Positions 27,501 through 49,035 of a stretch of 64,000 nt of DNA are shown piece by piece. The position numbers were made by a program, and so were the translations under genes. Location: positions 930,001 through 994,000 of the forward strand of contig JAESUZ010002395.1 in NCBI GenBank assembly GCA_017311185.1, in the 5' to 3' direction. Numbering within the stretch: the first letter of the stretch is position 1; every line of letters begins with the position of its first letter. The notes under the pieces are model-generated. The model saw nothing but the letters and a program-made list of their open reading frames with translations. It had not been told where the DNA came from and searched no databases. The DNA comes from Proteles cristata cristata (taxonomy: Eukaryota; Chordata; Mammalia; Carnivora; Hyaenidae).

Positions 27501-30500
27501 ATATGTGTGTCCTGATATCAACCACTTCAGAAGCAACATAAAATTACAGGAAAAGAAATAATAGTATCCAGTCAAAAGAAATAACATGTACTAATCAAGA
27601 GGGAATAGTGACACTTGTTTGCCTACCCAACATCCACTCCTCTCTTCCATGTTTCCAAGAGAATGCTAATTTCATTCACGTTTCCCCCCCATCCTCGGCT
27701 CCCAGGGCAGATCCTGAGGAGTATGAGCTGCAATTTATCTTGGGCAGAACTAACCAGACTGGAGGGGAACTGCACAGGACTACTCCAGGCAGGAGAACAG
27801 ATCGTACTGTCCTCACAGACTACAATGATCACCACTGATTTCAAGGAGGAAACCAGCCTTTGGATGTCAACTGTGCAAGAGTAAGGCCCAGAAAAGAGAG
27901 AGAAACTGGATCTGTGATGAAGTCATCAATTTGCTGAAACAAATAATTTTGCAATCTGTCTACTACTCTGCGCTTCCTATTATGGATCCTAGCACGGTTC
28001 TTTCCAAGCAAATTTAAGTCAGGCTATCCATAAAACCCTACTTATATAGCCAAAAGCATCTCAATTAACATGTTAAGAAATCAAATCATTTGGAGTTCTT
28101 TTCCTAACAAAACAGCTCAAATAGTATATGGTATTATGTATTAACACCTTAATCCTTACAACTGTTGACAATTATATTTTGATCATAAAGAGAAGTTTAA
28201 CTATCCCATCTGCCACGCTGTCTTAAGAGTCACTAAGAAAAGATATCAGTAAACAATGACGCATCTTTCTTAAAATTTTAAAAAGGAAGGGGTGCCTGCG
28301 TGGCTCGGGTTAAGCGTTGGGTTCTAAATTTCAGCTCAGGTCACAAGCTCACAAACAGTGAGATCCTGCTTGGATCTGGTACACATCTTGCTTGGGATTC
28401 TCTCTCTCCCCCTCTCTCTGCCTGTACCCTACTCATGCATGCATGCTGGCACACACATTTGTGTGCTCTCTCTCAAAAATAAACATTTTTAAAAATTTTT
28501 TAAAGGAGAAAAACTTGCACAGACTTGTAATTTTTACTTTTCACGTAAACCAATTCAAAAAAGGAAAGAACAATCTTAGTTTCCTTCTAGGGTCTGTATT
28601 TAGTTGACAAACAATAATAATCTTAGCTTCTAAGACAATTGAGGCAACTCACATATGCAACAGTTTGCAACTCAGTATGAACAATGCATGCTCTACGTGC
28701 AGTCTTTTGTATCTGTGGAAACTACCATAATTCATACAAAAGAAAAACTTTTACTTTATTTAAAGCGATGTGTCATAGTTTATTAATAACACAGGAATCA
28801 AAACCCAAGGGTTTTATTTCTTTGATAGCTATGTAAAAATAAAGCTGGCTTATGAACTATACATCCTTTATAGTAATACATAAATACCGCCAGGCAAATA
28901 TTAAAAGACTAAAGTTTATTGTTGCCAAGTTGCTGGGGCTGAACATCAATTAGAGAAACAATTAAACCAAGGAAAACGTTTGAACTTCTGCAGTTATAGC
29001 TCAAGGATACAGAGGGCAGAAACATGAAGTGATGACATTCTGAGTTCACCCTTGAATTCTTAACATGTGACTCCAGCAAAATGAATAGAAAATTTCAGTT
29101 TAGCGAAACAGGTGTGTGACTTCATCTACATCAAACCTCACAGCAGCTTGGAGGAACAATCAAATCTAAAAATCAACTACAGCAGGAAATGGAAATCTGC
29201 ACTACTAAAGAGTAAAGATGAACATATAAATTGCTCTATCATGAAGAACGATAAACGAGAAATGGAAATTCAGTGCAGTAAGAGACACTGGTTGGCAAAT
29301 GGTTCAACAGTTTTCCAAGTGCTCACTGCTCAACCATTTCTGTTGGACTCAAATCTCTGTATCTTATCAGGACCACACTCCTAGGTACTGCTTCATAAAC
29401 TCAAAACTGTCAATATTATGGAATATATACTTCTTAGAAACTTCTTCAACATAAAACAGAAACCGCTGAAGTAACAGCTATTTCACCATTGCTTTTATCC
29501 TGAAGACATGAATTATTTTCATTATTTTCAATGTTTGTTTATTTTTGAGACAGAGACACAGAGCGCAAGTGGGGAAAGAACTGAGAGAGAAGGAGACACA
29601 GAATCCGAAGCAGGCTCCAGGCTCTGAGCTGTCAGCACAGAGCCTGACGCGGGGCTCAAACTCCTAAAGTAGGAGATCATGATCCTACCCCAAGTCAAAT
29701 GCTTAACGGACTGAGCCACCCAGGCGCCCCCTGAAGGTATGAATTCTTAAAACCTCTGGTTAATGAAGGACAAAACGTTAGAAGTTGGAAGGAGCCCCAG
29801 GAAGTCACTTCTAATCCAGACTCCACATTTTTTTTTTATTTTTTTAATGTTTTTTTATTTATTTCTAGGAGAGAGAGACAGCGTGAGCAGGGGAGGGTCA
29901 GAGAGAGAGGGAGTCACAGGCTGAAACAGGCTCCAGGCTCTGAGCTGACAGTCAGCACAGAGCCCGACGCGGGGCTCGAACCCACGAACCGCGAGATCAT
30001 GACCCAAGTGAAAGTCGGACGCTTAACCGACTAAGCCACCCAGGCGACCCCCACATTAAGCTAGGAGAATCTAATGAATCTGTTAGGCAAAGATTTTTGA
30101 GAACTTTCTACATTCAGGATTCAATGGTGATTGCTGGGGGTGACACAGATATATCTAAAACCTGATTCCTTCTCTCAAGGAATCTATAGGATGCCCCAAG
30201 CAATTACAGGCTGTGAAACCGAATATTGTACCATTAAGAAAGATAAAAATAAAACCCTAAGAACCATGAGGTGTCATCCAGCAAGATAATAATGGTTCAG
30301 GAAATGCTTATGTGATTTTTGAGTTAAATGTGGCACAGAGGTCAAATCTGGACATCTGGCAATGGAAGGGAAGGACAGTCCAGGCAGTGAGAAGAAAATA
30401 AACTCTGAAGCCCTATACAAATACACCTCGTTTCTGAGGACTCTTTCCTTACACAGTCGGCTTGAGCCACACCAGGTCTCGGTGTTCTGGACCTTCAAAC

Positions 30501-33173
30501 AGGCATTCCATCCTCAGGGCCTTTGCACCTGCTGCTTCCTCTGCAGGACTGATCTTCCCTCAGATACCCATAGGCTGGCTTTCTTAACTCCTTCAAGGCT
30601 CTGCTCAAACATCACCCTCTCAGTGAGAACTTCCATGACTCCCCTATTTTAAATGGTCATCCTCACGGTCCCTGTCACCCCATCACCCATGCCCACTTTG
30701 TTTTCTCCACAGCACTTACTACCATCTGACACAGTATGTGTTAGCTTTGTCCATCCCCTGCCAAAAGTTATGTTTGTTCACTTCCAAATTTTAAAACAGC
30801 AGCTGGACATGGTAGACATAAAATGAATATATGCTGGCAAACTGGCTACTGGGATAAATGAATAAAAAAGATTTCTGCCCTCCAACAAGTTCCGATGTAG
30901 TGGAAGCAAATAAATGTGACATTACTCTTTTCTTTTTTTAATGTTTAGTTTTGAGAGAGAGGGAGAGAGAAAGAGTGTGAGCAGGGGGCGGACACAGAAA
31001 GAGGGAGACACAGAATCCGAAACAGGCTCCAGGCTCAGAGCTATGAGCACAGAGCCTGACATGGGGCTTGAACCCGCTTTCCACAAGACCATGACCAGAG
31101 CCCAAGCCGACGCTTAACTGACTGAGCCACCCAGGTGCTCCAATGTTACATTATTTTTGAATGAAAAAAAAAAAAAATAGTTGGCAAAACCCAATGTATA
31201 AAAGACTAACATAAAGAAAAAGCTCCTGGCATCCTCACTTCTCCACGTCCAGTGAGCGCGAGGTTCTTCTCACACCTCTCAGCTCCTTGTCCCCAGTAAC
31301 ACTGTCACTAATGCAATGGCCAAAAATGACACCAGAGTCGCCGCGACTGCCAGAATGGTCTCTTCCCGGATTAACCTTCCCTGTCACCTCCAAGTAAAGG
31401 CAAAAGGTATTTCTAACTCATTTTGGGAGAAGAGAAAGATGTATTCTTGGATTTCCAAATTAAATACAGTTTTCTGTAGATGTTTAAATTCTGCATTACA
31501 CGAGTGGTTAGTCTGACATTACGAATTTCCGTGAAACTTAACTGTTTTGAATAATGATTAATTATTAGGCATAGGTATAAAAAAACACACTTCAATTTGT
31601 TTCTCTATTGTAACGTACCTTTTCTATATTGCAAATGGACAGCCAACACAACATGGTTCAGAAAAGCATTCCTTCAGTAAAGGCTAGTACTGTATTTTAG
31701 GCAAATGGGTAACAATGTAAAGTTAAGGGTATTTTTCTTCCAAGTCCAAAGGATCAACTACCATTTTATTCTGGGTTGAAAAATGATGTTGGGTTCACGA
31801 ACAGAGCAGGAGTGTTTGAATAATGATACCACACACGAAAACCAAGCCGGAATAGGAGAAAATATTCTTTTATCGCTAGCAAAAGCAAAACCACTTAAGA
31901 AAATGAGGAATAAGCTCAAGATTTCTCACTTCAACTAACACCTCCACAGACTGCATTATCCTTTTCAGCATAGCGACATTTTCACATTTAATTCTTAACG
32001 GCAAGCAATCCTTTCCATCTGGGGCTTATCTGCAGAGAAGTGTCAGCCTTGGCACGAGTTCAATCTTTAATTGAAAGTCCATTTCTGACTCTAAGCAAAA
32101 TGCCCAAGAAGACCCAATACTTGTATCTCTCCATGAATCCCAACACTGACAGCTCAATTTGATGTTCTACCTGGTGGTGAATTTTGCCCCCAGATGGGCA
32201 CCTACGTCTGTAACCTTCCCTCGATCATTAATAAATTATTTATCCTTACTCCTTAAAGCCGCCTGCGTTTTTTTCCCCAACGTTTACACTTGTCAAAAGA
32301 GTTTCAGGAATAGAACTATTCCTAAGTAGGAGGAAAGCTACAGATGAGGGCAAATCCCCTTCGGCAGGGAAATGCCAGACCGGCAAGCTGACATCGTTAA
32401 CTTTCAGATAGAGAGAAGTCGACCGTTCTGAGAGGCCACACGTCGCCAAGCCAGTTATTGCAGGACCTAATTTACTGCCACTAGGGGAGAAGCCCGAGGC
32501 AAAGGTTAGGTCCTCACATCTCATTTTCTTTAATAAGGAGACACCTGAAAGTCACACCGGGCGGCCGATGGCTGTATGGCCAACACAGGGGAGAGACCGC
32601 ACAGGGCAAGCGTTCGGCCGATCGCAGGAAGCCAAGTTCCGCGACCAGAGGATTACGGGGGGGAAACAGTAGCCCATCTGTCCACAGGAGAAGGGAAAGA
32701 AGTCGACAAGGAAAGGCTGCGAGTCGGGGAGGTGGGGCTCGGCGCGCACAGGAGCCGCAGGCGGAGGGAAGGCCGGGTGGGCTCGCGGGCGCAGGTGGGC
32801 TGCGGCCGCCCGACCGCCGAGGGCCCCGCGCCGGGCAGTCCCCAGGGCCTCGCCCGCGCCGCCGGGGAGCCACCCAGCCCACGGGCGGGCGGAGCAGGCG
32901 CCCGGGCAGAGCCCAGTAGGAGCACGGGAACGCGGCGGGAGGTGGGCACCTGGCTCACGCCCGGCGGGAGGCTGACAGCCCGGGAAGCGCGAGGCGGCCG
33001 GGGCGCGCGGAGGGCCGAGGGCGCGCCTGAGGGGGTCGCCCTGAGGGCGCTGCCAGCCGCCAACGACTCCCCGTCTCGCGGATCGGCGGCGGCGGGATAC
33101 TCACGTAGGGCTGGTAGAACTTGGAGAGCCGCGGCTTCCCGTGGTTGTTGAAGATGAGGATCGCCTTGATCAT
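9399..33173 (-). CDS. AP3S1: AP3S1, AP-3 complex subunit sigma-1 (5' part, coding exons 1-3)
   Basis: Minus-strand coding exons 33105-33173, 11403-11494 and 9399-9510 join in frame to give residues 1-91; the family length is 193. Known role: sigma is the small subunit of the heterotetrameric AP-3 adaptor, which sorts cargo from endosomes to lysosomes and related organelles. Seen here: the longin-like clathrin-adaptor small-chain domain starting MIKAILIFNNHGKPRLSKFY, then ETFHLVSKRDENVCNFLEGG, then LIYRHYATLYFVFCVDSSES. MIKAILIF and KFYQPYSEDTQQQ match the sigma-1 isoform; the sigma-2 paralogue AP3S2 differs in this stretch. Introns are GT-AG with consistent phases. Intron 1 is 21.6 kb and intron 2 is 1.9 kb. 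The remaining exons lie beyond the left edge, and I found no trace of them in 1-9398. Confidence 0.96.
9720..9800 (+). mobile_element. Possible MIR/L2 fragment
   Basis: TTCATTCATTCATTAAA followed by CTACTGAGTACATACCATTT resembles a common phrase of old mammalian repeats. Short and uncertain. Confidence 0.35.
9934..10142 (+). mobile_element. Carnivore SINE (diverged)
   Basis: The head is damaged, but GAGTGTCTGACTCTTGATTT, GGCTCAGGTCATG, the CT-rich zone and the AAAAAAATAAATAAA tail are clear. Confidence 0.8.
10827..11032 (-). mobile_element. Carnivore tRNA-Lys SINE (antisense)
   Basis: Starts at ATATTTATTTACTTTTGAGA and ends TGGGCCACACAGGTGCCCC. It lies about 370 bases into AP3S1 intron 2, in sense with respect to AP3S1. 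Confidence 0.9.
11403..11494 (-). CDS. AP3S1: AP3S1 coding exon 2
   Basis: The acceptor on the minus strand is CTTTCTCAG, followed by SEDTQQQIIRETFHLVSKRD and ENVCNFLEGG plus two bases of a Leu codon, then donor GTAAGT. Length 92 nt. Confidence 0.97.
12240..13270 (+). mobile_element. Old L1 3' region, split by an MLT1 LTR
   Basis: 12240-12642 carries typical L1 3' sequence (AATGTCCACCAATTCCAGAA, GGACAAATTATGGTACATTC). It seems to resume at 13044-13270 after the MLT1 insertion (AATTTCAAAAACATGCAAAACT). No open frame remains. Boundaries are approximate. Confidence 0.6.
12643..13043 (-). mobile_element. MLT1-family LTR (ERVL-MaLR)
   Basis: Read on the plus strand it begins TTAGCTTGGGGCTACCATAA and CTGGGTGGCTTAACTAAGAG, and ends GACAGAATTCAGTCTATA. 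This is the reverse complement of the MLT1 consensus ends. An A run sits at 12758-12773. About 400 bp, near full length, no internal retroviral genes. Confidence 0.75.
13276..13535 (+). mobile_element. Older carnivore SINE, split by a younger SINE
   Basis: The host element is in two parts, 13276-13312 and 13450-13535. It belongs to an older subfamily: GCATGCAACTCTTGATCTTG and GGATGTAGAAATCATTTAAA rather than the long CT-rich body. Confidence 0.8.
13313..13449 (-). mobile_element. 5'-truncated carnivore SINE nested in a SINE
   Basis: An antisense tail and body without the tRNA-like head. It is flanked by the duplication AGGAGAGCATGTGAC / AGGAGAGCATGCAAC (13298-13312 and 13450-13464), showing insertion into the older SINE. 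Confidence 0.85.
13545..16790 (+). mobile_element. Old L1 (L1M), ORF2 to 3' end, degenerate
   Basis: A sense-strand A-rich sequence with scattered ORF2 reverse-transcriptase phrases, for example the RT-domain DNA near 14300-14340 (GAAAAAGCATCTGATAAAAT) and C-terminal sequence near 14700-15700. All frames are broken by stops and indels. A young SINE interrupts it at 14970-15186. Internal rearrangement is likely, and it may be more than one L1 copy. Confidence 0.65.
14970..15186 (-). mobile_element. Young carnivore tRNA-Lys SINE (antisense)
   Basis: CpG-rich and little decayed. It is flanked by the perfect 19-bp duplication AGGGTCAAGGTAATTCTAA (14951-14969 and 15187-15205). It carries the TTAGTCGGTT / TTTCGCTTAGG (here reversed) subfamily signature. 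Confidence 0.96.
17160..17470 (-). mobile_element. Old L1 3' fragment (antisense)
   Basis: ACATACAATGTTATATTAGT, TTTCAGGTAGAGGACATAGT and TTGACTATATTCCCTCATGT are the reverse complement of a common L1M 3' sequence. Confidence 0.6.
17621..17796 (+). mobile_element. Carnivore SINE
   Basis: Head GGGCGCCTGGGGGGCTCAG, shortened body, and AAAATAAACTT plus a long A tail. Confidence 0.88.
18000..18220 (+). mobile_element. Possible L2 fragment
   Basis: A pyrimidine-rich stretch with TCAAATGTGATAGCTTCTGT and GAAGTCTTTTCTTATTTTTCC is reminiscent of the L2 3' end. Below it, 18224-18262 looks like the tail of a decayed antisense SINE. Confidence 0.4.
19440..19625 (-). mobile_element. MIR fragment
   Basis: AACAAGTTACTTAACCTCT, CCTCACAGAGTTGCTGGGAG and AATGCCTGGCACATAAG are the reverse complement of the MIR core and 3' part. 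Confidence 0.8.
20682..20876 (+). mobile_element. Young carnivore tRNA-Lys SINE
   Basis: GGCGCCTGGGTGGCTTAGTC head with intact CpGs (TTCGTGGGTTCGAGCCCCGC). It is flanked by AAAAAAAGAGACAGGTATC copies of 19 bp (20663-20681 and 20877-20895), with almost no separate A tail. Confidence 0.95.
21070..21284 (+). mobile_element. Carnivore tRNA-Lys SINE
   Basis: GGGGAGCCTGCGTGGCTCAG head; tail with (AAT)n. The flanking duplication is weak. Confidence 0.9.
21870..23410 (+). mobile_element. Old L1, ORF2 C-terminus and 3' UTR
   Basis: Contains the ORF2 C-terminal phrase for a CCHC-distal region (peptide-like remnants KLDPYLMSYIKLTQNG and DLGLDKPFLN across frames). It then has a typical L1 3' end, GTTGAATTGTACACTTTCGG, at about 23338-23357. 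Stops and shifts break the frame. A young SINE sits at 22329-22557. Confidence 0.8.
22329..22557 (+). mobile_element. Young carnivore tRNA-Lys SINE inside an L1
   Basis: GGCGCCTGGGTGGCTTAGTC head with intact CpGs. The flanking AACACAACCC / AACACAACCC duplicates the L1 target. Confidence 0.94.
23545..23756 (+). mobile_element. Carnivore tRNA-Lys SINE
   Basis: Full length, flanked by TAAAACAAAGCCTACA / TAAAACAAAGCCTATA (23529-23544 and 23757-23772). Confidence 0.94.
23920..24005 (+). mobile_element. Possible MIR fragment
   Basis: ACTTATCCGTATTATGTGTC, AGTACAGTATTTCC and TTAATCTTCA resemble MIR. Short. Confidence 0.4.
24085..25015 (+). mobile_element. Old L1, ORF2 C-terminus and 3' UTR
   Basis: TTGGACGTTACCAAAATTAA, AAAAGCTTCTGTGCATCAAA and CAGAATATATAAAGAATTCC are the L1 ORF2 3' section. 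AAACTGCACGCTTCAATGGT at about 24976 is the L1 3' end. Degenerate. Confidence 0.8.
25021..25214 (-). mobile_element. Carnivore SINE (antisense, older subfamily)
   Basis: Ends CAACTGAGCCATCCGGGCAC. It has the AATCAAGAGTTGGGACG form of the older subfamily and sits at the L1 3' end. Confidence 0.85.
25900..26280 (+). mobile_element. L2 3'-end fragment
   Basis: TCTCAAATGTCACCTCCTGA followed by CTTTCCTTGATGATCTTATC is the classic L2 3' region. Confidence 0.75.
28290..28490 (+). mobile_element. Carnivore SINE (diverged)
   Basis: Head GGTGCCTGCGTGGCTCGGGT with a short deletion; CT-rich body; AAAAATAAACATTTTT tail. Confidence 0.85.
29517..29729 (-). mobile_element. Carnivore tRNA-Lys SINE (antisense)
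   Basis: Ends CTGAGCCACCCAGGCGCCC. The imperfect duplication CCTGAAGACATGAATT / CCTGAAGGTATGAATT flanks it. Confidence 0.92.
29830..30050 (-). mobile_element. Young carnivore tRNA-Lys SINE (antisense)
   Basis: Intact CpGs (GCGAGATCATGACC, GGGGCTCGAACCCACGAACC) and the CTAAGCCACCCAGGCG end of the young subfamily. It starts 100 bases after the preceding SINE. Confidence 0.94.
30470..30785 (+). mobile_element. L2 3'-end fragment
   Basis: CCTCAGGGCCTTTGCACCTG, CTCAAACATCACCCTCTCAG and the following CTTCCATGACTCCCCTATTT are diagnostic of L2. Confidence 0.85.
30936..31141 (-). mobile_element. Carnivore tRNA-Lys SINE (antisense)
   Basis: Flanked by AATGTGACATTACT / AATGTTACATTATT. Ends CTGAGCCACCCAGGTGCTCC. 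Confidence 0.9.
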
Positions 33174-33654
33174 GGCTGAGCCGGGCCGACCGGGTGGGCG
33201 CTGGGGGCCAGGGCGGGGGCGGGCGCGCGAGCCTCGCCTCGGGATCTCGCCGGCGATCCTTCCCCACCCGCCCCCTCTCGCACGCGCGCGCGCGCGCTCC
33301 CGAGCCGCGGGGCGGGGCCGGGGAGGGGCCGGGGCGGGGCCGGCGCGAAGGGAAGCGGAAACATCTCCGGCCCCGAGCCCACTTGTCAGGCGCTTGCGCG
33401 CTTGGCGGGGCGCGGGTATGTGGTTCAGTGACTCCTTCCGGGGGTTGTTGCTGTGAGAAAACCGTAGTTGCGGGATAAACAGTCAGGGCTTTGCGACAGG
33501 TTCCACATAGACGACCAACCGGCAGCTCCAATTAGCACCGTTGGGTTGGGTCTTCCCCGCCCACTCCGGAGCCTCCGTAGCGACGCCCCTGGCGTAAAAC
33601 CCGCCCACTGCACGCGTGCGCCACCACTTCCGCCCTCGCCTTCCACTTTGCAAG

Positions 33655-33660
<6 letters not shown>
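32540..33660. promoter_or_regulatory. CpG-island bidirectional AP3S1/ATG12 promoter
   Basis: A sharp jump to very GC- and CpG-rich sequence spans the two divergent first exons. The start codons (33173 minus, 33655 plus) are 481 bp apart. Visible motifs include a run of Sp1-like GC boxes (GGGGCGGGGCC, 33305-33345), a (CG)n run near 33281-33296, a CCAAT at about 33526, an ETS-like CACTTCCGCC at about 33626, and a YY1-like AAGATGGC over the ATG12 start. There is no clear TATA box, as expected for housekeeping genes. The island extends about 560 bp into AP3S1 intron 1. Exact transcription starts are not visible. Confidence 0.85.
33105..33173 (-). CDS. AP3S1: AP3S1 coding exon 1
   Basis: ATG at 33173 (minus) in GCCATGATC, reading 23 codons from MIKAILIFNN to KFYQPY, then donor GTGAGT. 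It lies inside the CpG island. Confidence 0.96.
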
Positions 33661-45764
<12,104 letters not shown>

Positions 45765-46279
45765 AGCAAAGGAAAGACATTGCTACCCAAATGAGTCTTC
45801 ACAAAGGAAACAGCCTTGGAAAAAGCACTGATGCTTGTGACAAGAGACTTGTGTATGTGATCTTCCCAGCATGTTTCTACTGTGACTCCTGTTTATGCCT
45901 AAAGAAATCCATAGAGTAGATGGACTCACAAAAATGTGATTTGTACTAATACACAAATCATCATAGAAGATTGACTTTAGAGTATACCCATTACTACAGC
46001 TGTTGCTCCAAATCTGCCTCCAACATATTGAAAAGGAGACTCAGGCTGTAGAAAGCTTCTTCGTTACCAGTTCTCAATGACTGAAATTGTTTACTTGTAG
46101 AATGAACACTCTGTCTGCTGATTTTTTTCCACTGTAAAAGTCAGTTTACTAAGGGATTCTTTTCGTGTGTGTTCAGGGAAGTTCAGTGAGGTAGGGGTTA
46201 GGCCTTTTCTCCTATACATTCAGATCTACAGTGTTAGGAAGTAATAACATGGACCGGCTGGCTTTATAGTGCACATCGT

Positions 46280-46297
46280 CCAGTAGGGGGTGCAGCC
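46280..46297 (+). promoter_or_regulatory. CTCF-like site in ATG12 3' UTR
   Basis: CCAGTAGGGGGTGCAGCC resembles the CTCF core on the same strand as the site at 35881. Motif match by eye only. Confidence 0.45.
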
Positions 46298-46813
46298 TAG
46301 CTGCCGGAATGATTCCAGCAGTTTGGTTTTACATTTTTTCCAGGTGATAATGGAGGGAAGAAGCGGTTCCTCCTATTTTGTAGCAAACATCTAGCGCAGA
46401 GAGCATGTGTGTTGACCCACTGGAAGGCTGCTTTAGAGAATGTGTGTGGTTTACAATTATTTTATGGGGAAACAGAAGGAATGTTACAAATTCTGGCAAC
46501 TGAGTCATATAGCTCTTTAGTCCTATCACTTAATGATTGGGTCCTAATGGTTGTAACTGTGGTGTCGTCTTGTGTCTTATTTTTACAGTAATGAGTAAAC
46601 CCGGGAACGTCTTTTGAGTTTTTTATAATCCGTTTTCAATCCTGAAAAGACTCAAAGAGTAACGTATAGCCTTGGGATTTTTGTGTATTTCATTCTGTGA
46701 CTAAAAGTACCATTTTTCCTGATGCTATAAGACTGGTAATTGCTTGCAGGTGAAATACTGTAATATATCATTCTGTACTATTACGGTAATGCAGCATTTC
46801 AAAAAAGCATTCC

Positions 46814-46819
46814 AATAAA
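46814..46819 (+). terminator. Candidate ATG12 polyadenylation signal
   Basis: A canonical AATAAA hexamer about 1.05 kb after the ATG12 stop, in CATTCCAATAAATGAAAT. A GT-containing stretch follows. Cleavage would be expected 10-30 bases downstream. No transcript evidence is available. Confidence 0.5.
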
Positions 46820-48289
46820 TGAAATGGAATGTTCATACAGGAGCTAATACATGGATGAGAATTCTGAGTGTTTATTTTCAAAGATAATTATGATTTTATC
46901 AAAAGACTTTGAACTACACACTTGTCCCTTAAATCCCACAGCGTGCTGTATGGTTAATGATCTGCCATATATTAGCACTCAGGCATGCGAAGGAACAGTT
47001 CCATTTATAGTGATGAAATCTCTCTTCCATATTCATTCTTCTGCCCAAGAATGAATTCTGAAGTGCCCTTATACCAGTGTCCCTGTGTCCTAAATTATGT
47101 AGTTCGGAGTTAGCGCTGGAATAGTACAGGGGGAATTAGGCAAATTTATCTGGGTAAGACTGGGTAAGAAATTTACATGTATGTTGAAAGCTGGGAAGTG
47201 TCTTATTTTTTAGTCAAATAAGTTGGATTTGGAAAAGATCTGATCTCTGACTTTATCCACTTATAGTTACTGAAGCGTGTGGATATAATTATTTATATAC
47301 ATGTGTGTAGCAAAAATGTGTTTAAATTATATTAAATTTCCCATAAGTTTTTGGATAGAATATTTACTACCTCAGCAATCAAAACTGCTTGAGTTTGACT
47401 TTGTGACATCAACTTGATTATTGTTTTTTGATCTAAATAACATTAAATCTAAGGGTAGCTAAATATGCATACCTTACTTGTTTTTATCCCTTATAACCTT
47501 GAAGAATATTTGGGGCTTTACATATTTTTCAAACTTTATTTACATTATTATCTCTTAAATCCTTACCCAAAGGATTTAATCATTCTGTGCTAACTCTGCA
47601 ACAGTTAATTTTTAAGCCTGGATCTCACAAGTTACTGAGTGGCTAGAAACTAAAACACACTGCACAGATATTTTACAATTATTTGGTTTAAACTACCTTA
47701 ATTATAACTGAGTCTGGGGACGGGAAGCCCAAACCTTACAGTTGCTTAAGTTTTCCATGTTTATGAGGAAATCGATGTCAGTAACTTCATGCCTTATCTT
47801 GCGCAAAGATGACCCACTGCACACAGGACATGTATCATGATGGAATATTGTGCTTCCGTCTTTGAAGCCACCAGTGCCAAGGATTTGATAATGATCCTCC
47901 ACATTTAGGGTATAAGGTACGCGGAGACTTTTATCTGCAATCAAAATAAGATTTGCTACCTCGTGGAATCTACAATTTTCTAGATGTTTCAACCCTCAAG
48001 GGACCTTAAACATCTACTCTAACCAGATCAGAAAACAAAGTGCAGACCGCTCCTTAGATTATGGGACACTAGTCAGCCAGATTCGTTTGTGTGCAGCCCA
48101 GAGCGGGAGGGTCATGGTGTCCGAAGGGCTGTGAAAATGAAAATCCCCTTTCCTGCACCTTCTGCATCGTGCTCCAAAGATTATAATATAAAGGGTAAGC
48201 ATCTGGCACTAGGGAAGTCAGCCACAGACCGCATCATGGAAGGGAAAGCACTCAAGTCCGCTCCGCAGCCAACCCACACTGCACTATTC

Positions 48290-48560
48290 CCTGTCGCCCC
48301 AATAGGCCTTGTGCTCCGTCTCCTGCATCTGCGTATGCGATCCACTTCTAGACGTGTACTGAGACCTTCCCCTCTGAAAGTCCTACCTCTCTGCCTCATT
48401 TTAGTCATAACTTTCCTCAAAGCCTGTCTGAATCATTCAGGGCACCTCCCACCCCCCTCATCATGAGATCACTCACAGCAGCCTTCCACTCTTCAGCTCT
48501 TCCTGTATGCTTTGTTACAAGCGTGCGTGTATAACACCTTTCACGTTTGTCATGATGTTC
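48290..48560 (+). mobile_element. Possible L2 fragment
   Basis: Pyrimidine-rich sequence with CCTGTCGCCCCAATAGGCCT and a GCCTTCCACTCTTCAGCTCT phrase resembles decayed L2. Uncertain. Confidence 0.4.
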
Positions 48561-48601
48561 AATATATTTCCTTATCCATGTATAATCAGCAATTCACTAT
48601 A

Positions 48602-48836
48602 TGATACAACCTTGGATTGCGAGTCACTTGTTCAGCACGTGTTCACAAGACGGGCAAGCATTTCTAAAACATTTTAACTTGATAAATGATGTCTTGTGAT
48701 CGAAATAGTACAAATCGCCGATGTCACATGATCACAACTGAGCCAATGGCTCTTGAAATTCACTTTTATATACAAGTGCTTAGGATGACAAGCATGTTTC
48801 TAAAATGAATTATGCTTGCAAGCCAAGGTTTTACTG
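48602..48836. mobile_element. Tigger-like DNA transposon remnant (MITE)
   Basis: Begins near ACAACCTTGGATTGCGAGT and ends GCCAAGGTTTTACTG followed by TA. The ends are inverted copies of one another and match the element at 60071-60534. No transposase frame. Confidence 0.65.
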
Positions 48837-48853
48837 TATACTGACTGAGTGAA

Positions 48854-49035
48854 TTTTTTTTTTGAGAGCGAGAACACGAGCCTGTACATGCACATGAATG
48901 GGGGAGGGGCAGGGGAAGAGAATCTTAAGCAGGCTCCATGCACAGCCCAGTGTAGAGCCTGATGCAGGGCTCTGTCTCACAAACCCTGATACCATGACCT
49001 GAGCCGAAATCAAGAGTCGGGCAGACACCCAAGTG
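48854..49035 (-). mobile_element. Carnivore SINE (antisense, diverged)
   Basis: TTTTTTTTTTGAGAGCGAGA start, AGCAGGCTCCATGC, GACCTGAGCCGAAATCAAGA. Damaged head. Flanks GAGTGAATTTT / GAGTGAACTTTT. Confidence 0.8.

Larger units (their letters stand above)
11495..33104 (-). other. AP3S1: AP3S1 intron 1
   Basis: A 21.6-kb intron dominated by sense-oriented old L1 fragments (12.2-16.8, 21.9-23.4 and 24.1-25.0 kb), L2 pieces and SINEs. The stretches 18270-19440, 19625-20660, 26285-28285, 28500-29515 and 31160-32500 show nothing I can identify. The last 550 bp belongs to the CpG island. Confidence 0.88.
45765..46835 (+). other. ATG12: Probable ATG12 3' UTR
   Basis: Sequence from the stop codon to just past the first good polyadenylation signal. 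It has no recognisable interspersed repeat, which is unusual here and fits an untranslated exon. It holds a CTCF-like site at 46280-46297. Longer 3' UTR forms that read past this point cannot be excluded. Confidence 0.6.

Noticed and set aside
31316..31516. A short plus-strand frame beginning MAKNDTRVAATARM
   Set aside because: 66 codons, no homologue recognised, no splice or promoter context, in an intron. Treated as chance.
32653..33531. A 292-codon minus-strand open frame and several overlapping long frames in the GC-rich region
   Set aside because: They come from the low stop-codon density of a CpG island, are Pro/Arg/Ala/Gly-rich, run across AP3S1 exon 1 in another frame and match nothing I know.
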